Shown here: in pieces, positions 26,821 to 35,739 of the stretch
Numbering within the stretch: position 1 is the stretch's first letter
How the letters are laid out: each line of letters opens with the position of its first letter
NCBI RefSeq assembly: GCF_000761245.1
Contig: NZ_AWOR01000042.1
Coordinates: 1-64,000 of the forward strand
Source of the DNA: Comamonas testosteroni
GTDB taxonomy: Bacteria > Pseudomonadota > Gammaproteobacteria > Burkholderiales > Burkholderiaceae_C
Length of the DNA stretch: 64,000 bases
Direction of reading: 5' to 3'
Notes under the pieces: generated by a model
The model's database searches: none
Told to the model about the DNA's origin: nothing
What the model saw: only the letters and a program-made list of their open reading frames with translations
Made by a program: the position numbers and the translations under genes

Positions 26821-27827
26821 ATTACGCCCCCTTCTTTTTCACACAGCGTATGCAAATTATATCCATATTTTTTCAAGAAATATTTTTCCAAATTCTTAGT
26901 GGATATATCATTTTTTCCACCCGAAGCGCTGGAGTTGTGCGCTTTAAAAAGACTAACATCTCGATATTCCGCCGAATAATCAACAACAGGAAAACTCTTA
27001 TAATCTGACGTAGATGCCTCAGGATTCAAAATCACAGATTTCACACCATTCAGACCACAGTGCCATTTAATCCACAAATCATCCGCAGTGGGAGTCAATT
27101 CAATCGCCGCGTTGATATCAACGAAATCCCGAGTAAAGAATTTAGTGGAATACAAAATACCATCCTTACCTGTTGGTAGATTGTTCATAGTCGCCACTGT
27201 CTTGCCGAGCTCCCAGTTACTGTACGGATTGATACCACTACTGTTGGCTGTAATGTAACGCCCCCGAAATGCAATGACACTATCATGTTCAAGGTATTTA
27301 TCATACAACGTTTGGATAAAATAATCTGGATATAAAGTGTCATCATCCACTGTGATGAATATTTTATCTTTCGTTTTATCTTCAGAAAAAAAACCCTCCA
27401 TGAATGGAATAATTTTTCTAAAAGGCCCCGTATTCTTTGTCCATTTTATCTCCAACAAAGGAAGCTTGATAAAGCTAGCCAACCGCGGATCATCTTTTCT
27501 AATACCTTTATCCAGAAGATATGCCTCCTCCGAAATATTCAAATATATTTTTTTAGGCAGCAACGTCTGTTTGTGCAGCGACTCTAATACTGGCAACAAC
27601 CGATTCAAGCGGTCGCTTATAGTGGTAAGAGTAATGAAAATTTCAGGCGCTTCGGAATTTTTCTTTATTTCCGATTTAATAATGAATTTTTTGCACAGCT
27701 CAATATTTGCTGTAAAAATATACTTTAAATCAGGGTACTCTTGCTCTATCCGCTGGTAAGCAGCAAGCGCCTGCTCATATTCACCCCTATTAAAAAGGAG
27801 ATTAGCTTCTTTAGTGGAGATCAACAT
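26817..27827 (-). CDS. glycosyltransferase (GT-A) with short N-terminal TPR-like hairpin
   Basis: A 336-aa AT-rich gene. Residues 5-40 (NLLFNRGEYEQALAAYQRIEQEYPDL) look like a single TPR repeat. From about residue 63 a GT-A fold follows: FITLTTISDRLNRLLPVLESLHKQTLLPKKIYLNI, a charged loop and KIFITVDDDTLYPDYFIQTLYDKYLEH, in which DDD is the probable metal site, then FRGRYIT and TPTADDLWIKWHCGLNGVKSVIL. It should add one sugar of the capsule repeat; donor unknown. It is 44 bp behind the coiled-coil methyltransferase gene. Confidence 0.72.
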   Translation of the reverse strand: MLISTKEANLLFNRGEYEQALAAYQRIEQEYPDLKYIFTANIELCKKFIIKSEIKKNSEAPEIFITLTTISDRLNRLLPVLESLHKQTLLPKKIYLNISEEAYLLDKGIRKDDPRLASFIKLPLLEIKWTKNTGPFRKIIPFMEGFFSEDKTKDKIFITVDDDTLYPDYFIQTLYDKYLEHDSVIAFRGRYITANSSGINPYSNWELGKTVATMNNLPTGKDGILYSTKFFTRDFVDINAAIELTPTADDLWIKWHCGLNGVKSVILNPEASTSDYKSFPVVDYSAEYRDVSLFKAHNSSASGGKNDISTKNLEKYFLKKYGYNLHTLCEKEGGVM

Positions 27828-27871
27828 AAAATACCTTAAATCACATTCAGAACTAAAGACTTCATCTTGAT

Positions 27872-30800
27872 TTATTCAACAAATTTATCAAGCTGACTTT
27901 TCAGGCGCATTATTTCCAAACTACATTTATATGGATTTTCAGCAGCAAACCGCTTACTCATATAAGCAAAATTGCATCTTCTGAGCAATGGAGAATCTTG
28001 AATCCATTCATTTTTTTGTTCATATATTTTGAATATACGATATCCATAACTCTGAAAGAAATTATCGATATCACCAAAATATGCTTGTTGTGTCCCATCA
28101 CGACGAAAACCAACCTCGATGTAAATTACATCAGCGAGCTGGTTTTCAAGTATTATTTTTGCTCCTCCAAGAACATCCAACTCATATCCTTCCACATCAA
28201 TTTTCAACAAATCGATATGCCTATCCGTAAATAAATCCACAAGACCATCTAGACTACGGCATTGAATTTTTTTTACTTCCTGGCTTTGGTCCAAATGCAT
28301 TTCAGGTGGAAAAACTTTGCTCATAGACTTAGCGGGACTCAATAATAATTCTTGATCCTCCGCGCCCAATGCATGATTATATGTATGAAGCTTATTTAAA
28401 TTGACTTCAAGAACATTATTCTCCAACTGCTTATAGCTTATTGGATTAGGCTCAAACAAATGGGCTTCACGAATTTTTAGCAATTTACTCTTATGGAGCT
28501 TTAACAAAACCTCGCCAATATATGCACCAACATCTACATAAGTAAGGGATCTATTATAAAAGAATGGAGATATATCATTCAAGAAATCATCAATATCAGC
28601 ATCACTGCTATATTTTCTTTCTTTTTCAGATTTTACCTGAAGCTCTCCCAGACTCTTTCTCAATTGTTCACTCTTTTTTTCTAGTTCAATATTCTTCTTT
28701 TCGATATCCTTAAATCTCAAGCTCCAGCCATCATTCAGTTTTTTTTCTTCAAGGAGAGATTTCGTCAAAACATCGATTTCATTTTTTTGATTACCATTGT
28801 TTTCGGCACACGGAGCATTAACCAACGTTAGCTGCTCAATCTGTGCCTTATATCCTTGGTGCAGCTTGATAGCTTCCTCATCACGCGCCTTGGCTAAGTG
28901 CTCTAGCTGTTGCATCCACTCCTGTGCCTGCCTTTCGACAGCAGCTTTAGCCTGAGCCAGTTGCTCAATCTGCACCTGACTCTCCTTCGCCATTTTGGCT
29001 TGCTCGTCGCGTGCCCTACCGAGCCGCTCCAGCTGTTGCGCTCGCTCCTGTGACTGCTTTTCAGCTGCCGCCCTGGCCTGGGTCAGCTGCTCGATCTGAG
29101 CCTGACGCTCCTGCGCCAGCTTGACTTGCTCGTCACGTGCCTTGGTGAGCTGCTCCAGTTGCTGGGCTCGCTCCTGTGACTGCTTTTCAGCTGCCACCCT
29201 CGCCTGGGTCAGCTGCTCGATCTGAGCATGGCGCTCCTGCGCCAGCTTGGCTTGCTCGTCGCGTGCCTTACTGAGCTGCTCCAATTGCTGGGCTCGCTCC
29301 TGTGACTGCTTTTCAGCTGCCACCCTCGCCTGGGTCAGCTGCTCGATCTGAGCATGGCGCTCCTGCGCCAGCTTGGCTTGCTCGTCGCGTGCCTTACTGA
29401 GCTGCTCCAATTGCTGGGCTCGCTCCTGTGACTGCTTTTCAGCTGCCACCCTCGCCTGGGTCAGCTGCTCGATCTGAGCATGGCGCTCCTGCGCCAGCTT
29501 GGCTTGCTCGTCGCGTGCCTTACTGAGCTGCTCCAATTGCTGGGCTCGCTCCTGTGACTGCTTTTCAGCTGCCGCCCTCGCCTGAGTCAGCTGCTCGATC
29601 TGAGCATGGCGCTCCTGCGCCAGCTTGGCTTGCTCGTCGCGTGCCTTACCGAGCTGCTCCAGTTGCTGGGCTCGCTCCAGTGACTGCTTTTCAGCTGCCG
29701 CCCTCGCCTGGGTCAGCCGCTCGACCTGATCCAAACGATCCTGCGCTAGCTTGGTCTGCTCATCACGCGCCTTGCCCAACTGCTCCAGTTTCTGGGCTCG
29801 TTCCTGCGATTGCTTTTCGGTGCCAGCCTTAGCCTGGGTCAGCTGCTCAATCTGAGCCTGACGCTCCTGTGCCAGCCTGGCTTGCTCATCCCGCGCCTTG
29901 CCGACCTGCTCCAGTTGCTGCGCCCGCTCCTGCGATTGCTTTTCAACAACAGCCTTGGCTTGGGTCAGCTGCTCGACCTGGGCCTGACGCTCCTGAGCCA
30001 ACTTGGCCTGCTCATCAAACGTCTTGCTGAGCTGATCCAGTCGCCTGGCTACATCCCGTGACCGCTGCTCTGAAACGGCTTCGGCCTGAGCCAGTTGCTC
30101 GATCCTTGACTGAGCCTCCTGCAGCAACTTGGTCTGTTTCTCTCCATTCAGGCGCAGCGCAAGGCACTCGCGGTGATGTTGTTGCACCTTGGCATGCAAG
30201 GCCGCCCGGGCATCGCGCACAAACAATGCATACCCGATGCCAGGATGGCGCGTAGCCTCGAGGGCAACATACATCATGCCGTTTTGCTGAAGAAGTTCTG
30301 CCACTTCTTCCAGACTTGCTCCAGCAGGCATTGAGTGAAGCTCGCCCAGCAAGACTCTTGCAATGACTACATCCACCAGACCCAGCTTGCTGGAAGCTCG
30401 CAGCAGAGATCCTGCAGGAAGGCAGTCAATGATCAGCCAATTTCCTTCACCCATTGGCGGCTCGACGTCTTCGCTCAGGTCGCTAAACAAGGCGTCCAAG
30501 TTAATGGCACTCAGCTCTCTGACCTCTTGCGTCTGTAGGTTGGGCCAAAGACTCAAGAGTGATTGAGGCTCCAGCAGACCACTTTCCTGCTGACTGTTGG
30601 CCACAAAAAAGGAAGCCGTGCCCTGTTGAGCTGCAACCACGGTATTGCGTAATTCGCAATGTTGAGCACGTTCACCCAACAAGCCCACTGTGCGCTGCAA
30701 GGTCGAATATTGCAGAGGCTCCGCCTCTATCAACGTCACTCGGGACTTGCTGGCTTGATGCGCCAGCCATTGAGCCCAAATGCCTTTGCCGTTGCCTGCC

Positions 30801-30883
30801 CCTACCAGAGCAATATGTCCGGGGTGCATCAGTACATTCAGATGTTCCAGCCAGGGGATGATGGTATTCATTGGGCTATTCAT
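27872..30883 (-). CDS. methyltransferase / long repeat coiled coil / FkbM methyltransferase fusion; candidate chain-length ruler
   Basis: A 1003-aa protein in three parts. Residues about 20-230 resemble a class I methyltransferase fold (HIALVGAGNGKGIWAQWL, VTLIEAEP). Residues about 240-760 are predicted coiled coil. They are dominated by nine full and one partial 42-residue unit (six heptads) of the type ARDEQAKLAQERHAQIEQLT plus QARVAAEKQSQERAQQLEQL. Residues about 775-1000 are an FkbM-type methyltransferase (YVDVGAYIGEVLLKL, HLFEPNPISYKQLENNV, IDLLKIDVEGYELDVLGGAK). It lies in the kps cluster among export and glycosyltransferase genes. Methyltransferase plus coil is the architecture of WbdD-type chain terminators; that function is inferred, not shown. 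Confidence 0.8.
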   Translation of the reverse strand: MNSPMNTIIPWLEHLNVLMHPGHIALVGAGNGKGIWAQWLAHQASKSRVTLIEAEPLQYSTLQRTVGLLGERAQHCELRNTVVAAQQGTASFFVANSQQESGLLEPQSLLSLWPNLQTQEVRELSAINLDALFSDLSEDVEPPMGEGNWLIIDCLPAGSLLRASSKLGLVDVVIARVLLGELHSMPAGASLEEVAELLQQNGMMYVALEATRHPGIGYALFVRDARAALHAKVQQHHRECLALRLNGEKQTKLLQEAQSRIEQLAQAEAVSEQRSRDVARRLDQLSKTFDEQAKLAQERQAQVEQLTQAKAVVEKQSQERAQQLEQVGKARDEQARLAQERQAQIEQLTQAKAGTEKQSQERAQKLEQLGKARDEQTKLAQDRLDQVERLTQARAAAEKQSLERAQQLEQLGKARDEQAKLAQERHAQIEQLTQARAAAEKQSQERAQQLEQLSKARDEQAKLAQERHAQIEQLTQARVAAEKQSQERAQQLEQLSKARDEQAKLAQERHAQIEQLTQARVAAEKQSQERAQQLEQLSKARDEQAKLAQERHAQIEQLTQARVAAEKQSQERAQQLEQLTKARDEQVKLAQERQAQIEQLTQARAAAEKQSQERAQQLERLGRARDEQAKMAKESQVQIEQLAQAKAAVERQAQEWMQQLEHLAKARDEEAIKLHQGYKAQIEQLTLVNAPCAENNGNQKNEIDVLTKSLLEEKKLNDGWSLRFKDIEKKNIELEKKSEQLRKSLGELQVKSEKERKYSSDADIDDFLNDISPFFYNRSLTYVDVGAYIGEVLLKLHKSKLLKIREAHLFEPNPISYKQLENNVLEVNLNKLHTYNHALGAEDQELLLSPAKSMSKVFPPEMHLDQSQEVKKIQCRSLDGLVDLFTDRHIDLLKIDVEGYELDVLGGAKIILENQLADVIYIEVGFRRDGTQQAYFGDIDNFFQSYGYRIFKIYEQKNEWIQDSPLLRRCNFAYMSKRFAAENPYKCSLEIMRLKSQLDKFVE
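28889..30025 (-). repeat. in-frame 126-bp tandem repeat array (nine units) encoding coiled coil
   Basis: Nine consecutive 126-bp units inside the methyltransferase gene. The central units (about 29160-29650) are almost identical to each other at nucleotide level, the outer ones are diverged, and a degraded tenth unit follows toward the 3' end. Each unit is a whole number of codons and of heptads (42 residues, 6 heptads), so gain or loss of a unit would keep both the reading frame and the coil register. Confidence 0.9.
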
Positions 30884-30944
30884 AAAAGTTCTGCCGTTTC
30901 AGCCACACTCAGTGGCTGCGATTTGTGCATGCAAACCCTCAGCT

Positions 30945-32768
30945 TCAGTGCGACCGGCGATCTTTTCTGAATGCCTTCACTTCCGTGTACAGGCTCCAAG
31001 GCAGGGACATACGGCCGCCCAATGTTTTGGTATTTGCCACCAAGCAAGCGCCTAAACGATATGAGAGGTGTTGTTTGATCAGTTCTGCCTCGTGCGCATC
31101 ACGATATTGCGTGATGGGCGGTAGTTGGAGACTTTTGCTTGCGACCTTATCCTGCGCGTAACGCTTTGCCTCGGCGCGCAATGCAAAAGGCATACTCAAC
31201 CAACCGCCAATACTGCGCGATTGCCTGATCATGGTGGCACCCAAGCGATAGGAAAGCTGCTGCTTTACACGATCAGCGGCTCCGAAGAGAGCCCGAGGCT
31301 GCGGTTTCAGTTCAGCCTTGAGCCTGCAGTTTTCCAAGTAATGGCGCTCCAGCTCTTCCTGAACTTTGTGCAATTGAGTTAGCAGCAGTTCGTTTTCTTT
31401 CTCCAGTTCTGCCACCGAGGTTCTGGCGCCTGCAGTCTGCAGCTGCTTTTTTAGCTGCTCTTCACTTTGCTGAAGCTGCATAGCCTTGTCATGAGCGGCT
31501 TTAAGTCCTGCCTTAAGTTCGCTGTTCTGCAACTGATAAGACTGCAACGTTTTGACCCGCTCTTGGGCCGATTGCAAATCGATCTTGACCTTGGAAAATT
31601 CCACCAAAGCTTTTTCCTGCTGCTTGGCTTGCAGATACCGGCTTTCCAGTTCCTCTTGCACTCTATGTAGTTGCTCCAGCAGCAACTGTTTTTCCCTCCC
31701 GCTAGCCTGCAATTCTGTGGCTTTGCCTGCCAGCAGGCGCTCCTGCTCCCAGACACGCTGCTGCGCCGCAACGCCTGCTTGGTTCAACTGCTCAAACTGC
31801 CTCTCACGCTCAAGCGTTTGCTGAGCTTGCTCATCCAGCGCTTTGCCTAATTGCAACAGGCGCTGGGCATGCGCCTGCATGGCGGCCTGTTGCGCGACAA
31901 AGCTCGACCAGGCCTGATATCTACGATTGGCCTGCACACTTGAAGTCAGCAGTTGTCTACCTGTCTGGGCCTGACTGCGTTGCGGCAACGATGCTGCAGC
32001 CTGCAACTGCTCATATAGATCGATGGCCTGAGGATAGTCCTCCAACAGTTGCTCGGCCAGCCACTGCGCCAGTGCATTGCCATCCAGAGCTTGCTTTGGC
32101 TTGCCCACCGCGCCAGTGCTGATCTGAATTTCGTCGTTGCTCAATTCCTGATTCTGGCCTTCAACCTCTGACTGCACTGCTTCGCTGGGCAAGCAAAGCT
32201 GTGCGTCCACATGCAAGCTAAGTTGCTGCAAATAGCTCTGCGCCGATGTTTGCACCTGGGCTGCATGAACAAGCAGACTGCGCTCAGGATGTCGCAAATG
32301 GAAATTCAGCAAGGCGGAGTTGTAGGCAATCCAGCCATTGATTCGAGCTTCCTGCTCTTGTGGGCTGGCGTCAGCATGCTCCAACGCCTGGCGCGTGAAT
32401 ACGCTTTGCGGCTCATCAAACACCAGAACGAACACCATCTGCGGGTCTTGCGACTTCCAGTAATCCAGCAGATAGACCGCTTGTGCATCAGCCCAGCCCC
32501 ACAAAGGCTGCTCCATATTGGCCAGCATCAAATCCAGAGCCAGGCCTTGCCAGACCGGTGCCACCTCAATCTGCGCAAGCTGATCGGCAACGCATACCTG
32601 CTGCACCGGAACTCCACCATGCACCTTGACCAGGGTTTCACTGATCTGCGCCGGCATGAAACCTTCACGTCTGGACGGATTGGCCTCAGCCATGCCACTA
32701 TCCAGAAGCAACTCCTCCACCTCATCAAAGCCCGACTGAGGGTGTCCCACCACAATAATTTTGTTCAT
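30945..32768 (-). CDS. sulfotransferase-like P-loop protein with long coiled coil and duplicated C-terminal motif
   Basis: A 607-aa protein. The N-terminal about 200 residues resemble sulfotransferases: a 5' loop IIVVGHPQSGFDEVEELLLDSGMAEANP, WGWADAQAVYLLDYW (where active enzymes usually have WGWKDPR), FVLVFDEPQSVFTRQAL and WIAYNSALLNFHLRHPERSLLVH. Because the Lys/Arg of the PAPS site are missing, catalytic activity is doubtful. Residues about 290-490 form a Gln/Glu/Leu-rich coiled coil. The C-terminus carries two copies of one motif: VKQQLSYRLGATMIRQSRSI and IKQHLSYRLGACLVANTKTL, each continuing with GGxxSxPxxLxxExK. It lies between kpsD and the methyltransferase ruler candidate, suggesting a shared complex. 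Confidence 0.7.
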   Translation of the reverse strand: MNKIIVVGHPQSGFDEVEELLLDSGMAEANPSRREGFMPAQISETLVKVHGGVPVQQVCVADQLAQIEVAPVWQGLALDLMLANMEQPLWGWADAQAVYLLDYWKSQDPQMVFVLVFDEPQSVFTRQALEHADASPQEQEARINGWIAYNSALLNFHLRHPERSLLVHAAQVQTSAQSYLQQLSLHVDAQLCLPSEAVQSEVEGQNQELSNDEIQISTGAVGKPKQALDGNALAQWLAEQLLEDYPQAIDLYEQLQAAASLPQRSQAQTGRQLLTSSVQANRRYQAWSSFVAQQAAMQAHAQRLLQLGKALDEQAQQTLERERQFEQLNQAGVAAQQRVWEQERLLAGKATELQASGREKQLLLEQLHRVQEELESRYLQAKQQEKALVEFSKVKIDLQSAQERVKTLQSYQLQNSELKAGLKAAHDKAMQLQQSEEQLKKQLQTAGARTSVAELEKENELLLTQLHKVQEELERHYLENCRLKAELKPQPRALFGAADRVKQQLSYRLGATMIRQSRSIGGWLSMPFALRAEAKRYAQDKVASKSLQLPPITQYRDAHEAELIKQHLSYRLGACLVANTKTLGGRMSLPWSLYTEVKAFRKDRRSH

Positions 32769-32791
32769 AGCTCTTCAACAAATCAGAAAAA

Positions 32792-34582
32792 TCAAAGACC
32801 AAATACGACCTTCGCGCCAATCGCGATCTGGTACATGATCTGAGTGATGTCTTTCCAGAACTGGCGCTTTTTCTCATCCACCTTGGGCAACACCAGCACC
32901 TGATCACCCGCCTTGAGTCGGGTATTCTCAAAAAGCTTGCTGGTATCAACCTGCTCGAACGCACCATCGCGGTGCGCCACAACAACGCGAGCGGCATCTG
33001 CGGTCTGAGTAAAGCCGCCAGCACGATCGATATAGTCCTTGAGACTCAAAGAGCCATCGAATGCCACGGCATTGGGAAAGAGAACTTCCCCACTGACCAG
33101 CACCAGTCCATCCTTGCGCGGTATGCGAATGACGTCGCCGTTTTCCAGCAGCATGTTGTCGCGCTGTGCTGCCTGTGCGATTTGCACCTGCCCGGTGGGC
33201 TCCACCTTCTTGGCACGCTCCACCCATTGCAGGGTCAGATCGGCCTCGTCCTTGCGCAGTCGGGCCTCTTCGCTGCTGCCGCTGCGAGCGGTGAGCAGTG
33301 CCGTTTCCAGACTACGCAAGCTGGTAGCCAGCATCTCCTTCTGGCGATCCTTCACGCTCTGGCGAAAGAGCTGAATGCTCTCAGGCTCGGCGTCTGCCGA
33401 GGTCTGAATGCCCTGCATCAGAGACCCCAGACGAGTGCCGTAAGGCAGCACATATTCCTGAGAATTCATATGCTCGCCTTCAACCCGAACGGTAATCGTG
33501 CCAGGCTTCTTATCAGCGGTGAATTCCAGTTCATCCCCGTTTTGCAGCACCAAGGCATTGGCCTCCTGCAGCGGGTAGTACTCCGTGTTCTTCACGGTTC
33601 CGGTATTGCGCGCAATACGAACATGGGTGGCCTGGGCCTGCGGCTTGGCCAGTTGCATCAACTGGGCGACCGTTTCAGAGCCCTGAGCAAACTCGAAGCG
33701 CTTGGCGTTGTTTACAAGACCCGATACCCGCACACGGTTGGCAATGGGGGGGACAAAAATCACATCTCCGTCATTGAGCTGCAGCAGCGGCAACTGGCCT
33801 TTGAGCAGAAAGTCATAGAGATTGAAAGTGGCACGCACGGAGCTACCGCGCTTGACCTGCACGGTCAGAAAGCTGCCCCGCTCCGGGTCAATGCCGCCTG
33901 CCTGATCAAGATAGTTAAGCAGGCTGTCCATGCTGGTGCCGTTGTACAGGCCCGGGCGCATGACATTGCCGCCCACAAAGATGCGCACCGGCTGGGCTGC
34001 CGCCAGGCTGGCGTAGCTGTACACATTGGCGCGGAACACGCGGCGCACTGCAGCCTCTACCTGCTGCTGAAGATTCTTGTTGGCAATGCCCAGTACCTTG
34101 ACCGGCCCGACCTGCGGCAGAAAGATATTGCCTTGCGGGTCGACCGCGGCCACGCTGTCAAAAGTAAAGCCGCCCCAGAGGCGCAGGTGGATGCGGTCGC
34201 CTACCGCGACGAGATAATCGGGGTTGAACTGCGTTGCCCCGGCACGTGCAAAGTTGCCGGTAAACAGGTTCGCACCAAAGACATCGCTATTGAGGTTGGC
34301 CGTGTAATCAGCGGTCTGTGGGGCTTGCGGCAACACAGGGGACTGCATGGGGACGGCAGCACCAGAGCGACTTACCGAAGCATCGCTAGATCCACCAGAA
34401 GGAACCAGCCCCAGCGCCTGATTGATCTGGAAAGGATCAATACTGGATGCCGATGTATCTTGGCTGGACCGGGCTTGAGAGGTCTGGGGCTGGGTCTGGG
34501 TCAGGGCCTGAGCCGGTACCAAACCAGTCAGCAGCACCACGACTGCCGAACTGATACAGGTACGCGCGATAAAACGTTGCAT
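32792..34582 (-). CDS. kpsD: capsular polysaccharide export outer-membrane/periplasmic protein KpsD (Wza-like)
   Basis: Export channel component (596 aa) of the OPX family. It has an N-terminal signal peptide (ISSAVVVLLTGLVPAQA). The polysaccharide-export domain begins NPDYLVAVGDRIHLRLWGGFTFDSVAAVDPQGNIFLPQVGPVKVLG (about residues 125-170). SLBB domains follow, including VFVGGNVMRPGLYNGTSMDSLLNYLDQAGG, VRVEGEHMNSQEYVLPYG and VLVSGEVLFPNAVAFDGSLSLKDYIDRAGGF. A predicted helical stretch at about 400-450 is charged. It should form the periplasm-spanning exit with KpsE. It is 26 bp behind kpsE and 23 bp ahead of the sulfotransferase-like gene. Confidence 0.9.
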   Translation of the reverse strand: MQRFIARTCISSAVVVLLTGLVPAQALTQTQPQTSQARSSQDTSASSIDPFQINQALGLVPSGGSSDASVSRSGAAVPMQSPVLPQAPQTADYTANLNSDVFGANLFTGNFARAGATQFNPDYLVAVGDRIHLRLWGGFTFDSVAAVDPQGNIFLPQVGPVKVLGIANKNLQQQVEAAVRRVFRANVYSYASLAAAQPVRIFVGGNVMRPGLYNGTSMDSLLNYLDQAGGIDPERGSFLTVQVKRGSSVRATFNLYDFLLKGQLPLLQLNDGDVIFVPPIANRVRVSGLVNNAKRFEFAQGSETVAQLMQLAKPQAQATHVRIARNTGTVKNTEYYPLQEANALVLQNGDELEFTADKKPGTITVRVEGEHMNSQEYVLPYGTRLGSLMQGIQTSADAEPESIQLFRQSVKDRQKEMLATSLRSLETALLTARSGSSEEARLRKDEADLTLQWVERAKKVEPTGQVQIAQAAQRDNMLLENGDVIRIPRKDGLVLVSGEVLFPNAVAFDGSLSLKDYIDRAGGFTQTADAARVVVAHRDGAFEQVDTSKLFENTRLKAGDQVLVLPKVDEKKRQFWKDITQIMYQIAIGAKVVFGL

Positions 34583-34608
34583 GATGAGACTCGAAAAATT
34601 CAGAACAA

Positions 34609-35739
34609 TCAGTCGCGGTGATCGCGCACGATGGATACCAGCAATTGCACCAACCCGGCCAGCAGCAAGGCACCCAAGATAAAGGTGGCAATGTTGTAGA
34701 GGCGACGCGGGCGCAGGGGGTATTCAGGCATCGACGGGCTTTGCAGCACCAGCACCTTCTTCAGAGTACGCGTTGCTTCCACCCGGCCTTTTTCCAGCGC
34801 AACCAAGGCGCTCTTGTAGGCATCCTGTTGAAACTGGGCCTCCAGCTCCAAGCGCTGGTACTCTTCTACCGTCTTATTCAACGACTGCCCCTTGGCACTG
34901 GTCAAACGTGCTTTTTCTGTCTTGATCTGCTTTTCCACGGCCTGAATCTGCAGATCGACCTCCACGACCGCAGGCGCTGTGGGGGCCAGATAGCCCAACA
35001 ACGCAGTCTTGCGCGCGCTGAGTTCAGTCAGCTGTTCATCCAGCTTGTTGACCACACCGGCCAGATTTTCAGCTGCGGACTGCGGCGATATCAGGCCCTT
35101 GGCATTCTGAAAGGCCAGAACGCGCTGACGCGCGTTCAGCGCATGCTCACTACGTTCCTTGACCTGCTTTTCCAGAAAATTCACCTGCTCCTGCGCCAGC
35201 TGGTGGCCCAGCGTATTCATATAGTGCTCGCCCTCATGAACCAGTGCACTGGTGATCTTGCGAGCCATGTCTGCGTCATAAGCCTGCGCCTGGATGACCA
35301 GCACACCTGCATACTCGTCATATTCCACACTGATGCGCGAGAGAAAATGCCTATGAAAAAACTCCAGAGACGCATCATGGAAGAACATGCGCGAAAGCAC
35401 GTCATGATCGTGGCTGCTGTAGTGTTCCCGCAGGTTCAGGTCTTTATCCAGTTGCAGCAACATATCCACGGACAGCAACCGATCGCGCAGCAGCATTTGA
35501 TCTGCGCGTGATATGCCATCACCGCCAGCCAGTAAAGAGCTGAAATCCATTGCCTGCGAAGCCGCCATGTCGGTTCGTTGAATCAGCACGCGGGCTTCAG
35601 ACACATATCGATCAGAAGCAATAAGTCCCCAATAGATAATGGCTAATATAGATACGCACAATGCAATGGCAAGAGCCTTCATCCGCCATATGGCTTGGCA
35701 ATAGCCCTTAAGGCATTCTTTTTTAAAGAAATCGGTCAT
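34609..35739 (-). CDS. kpsE: capsule export inner-membrane protein KpsE (polysaccharide co-polymerase type)
   Basis: A 376-aa inner-membrane protein with one transmembrane helix at each end (about residues 21-42, ALAIALCVSILAIIYWGLIA, and 345-365, IATFILGALLLAGLVQLLVSIV) and a large periplasmic, partly coiled region between. The YVSEARVLIQRTD segment after the first helix and the PEYPLRPRR motif before the second are typical of KpsE/Wzz-like co-polymerases. Its stop-start overlap with kpsT (ATGA at 35736-35739) shows coupling. It bridges the KpsMT transporter to KpsD. Confidence 0.92.
   Translation of the reverse strand: MTDFFKKECLKGYCQAIWRMKALAIALCVSILAIIYWGLIASDRYVSEARVLIQRTDMAASQAMDFSSLLAGGDGISRADQMLLRDRLLSVDMLLQLDKDLNLREHYSSHDHDVLSRMFFHDASLEFFHRHFLSRISVEYDEYAGVLVIQAQAYDADMARKITSALVHEGEHYMNTLGHQLAQEQVNFLEKQVKERSEHALNARQRVLAFQNAKGLISPQSAAENLAGVVNKLDEQLTELSARKTALLGYLAPTAPAVVEVDLQIQAVEKQIKTEKARLTSAKGQSLNKTVEEYQRLELEAQFQQDAYKSALVALEKGRVEATRTLKKVLVLQSPSMPEYPLRPRRLYNIATFILGALLLAGLVQLLVSIVRDHRD

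Noticed and set aside
28889-30025. CRISPR array
   Set aside because: The repeats are 126 bp, adjacent without spacers and in frame within a coiled-coil gene; there are no short palindromic repeats or cas genes.
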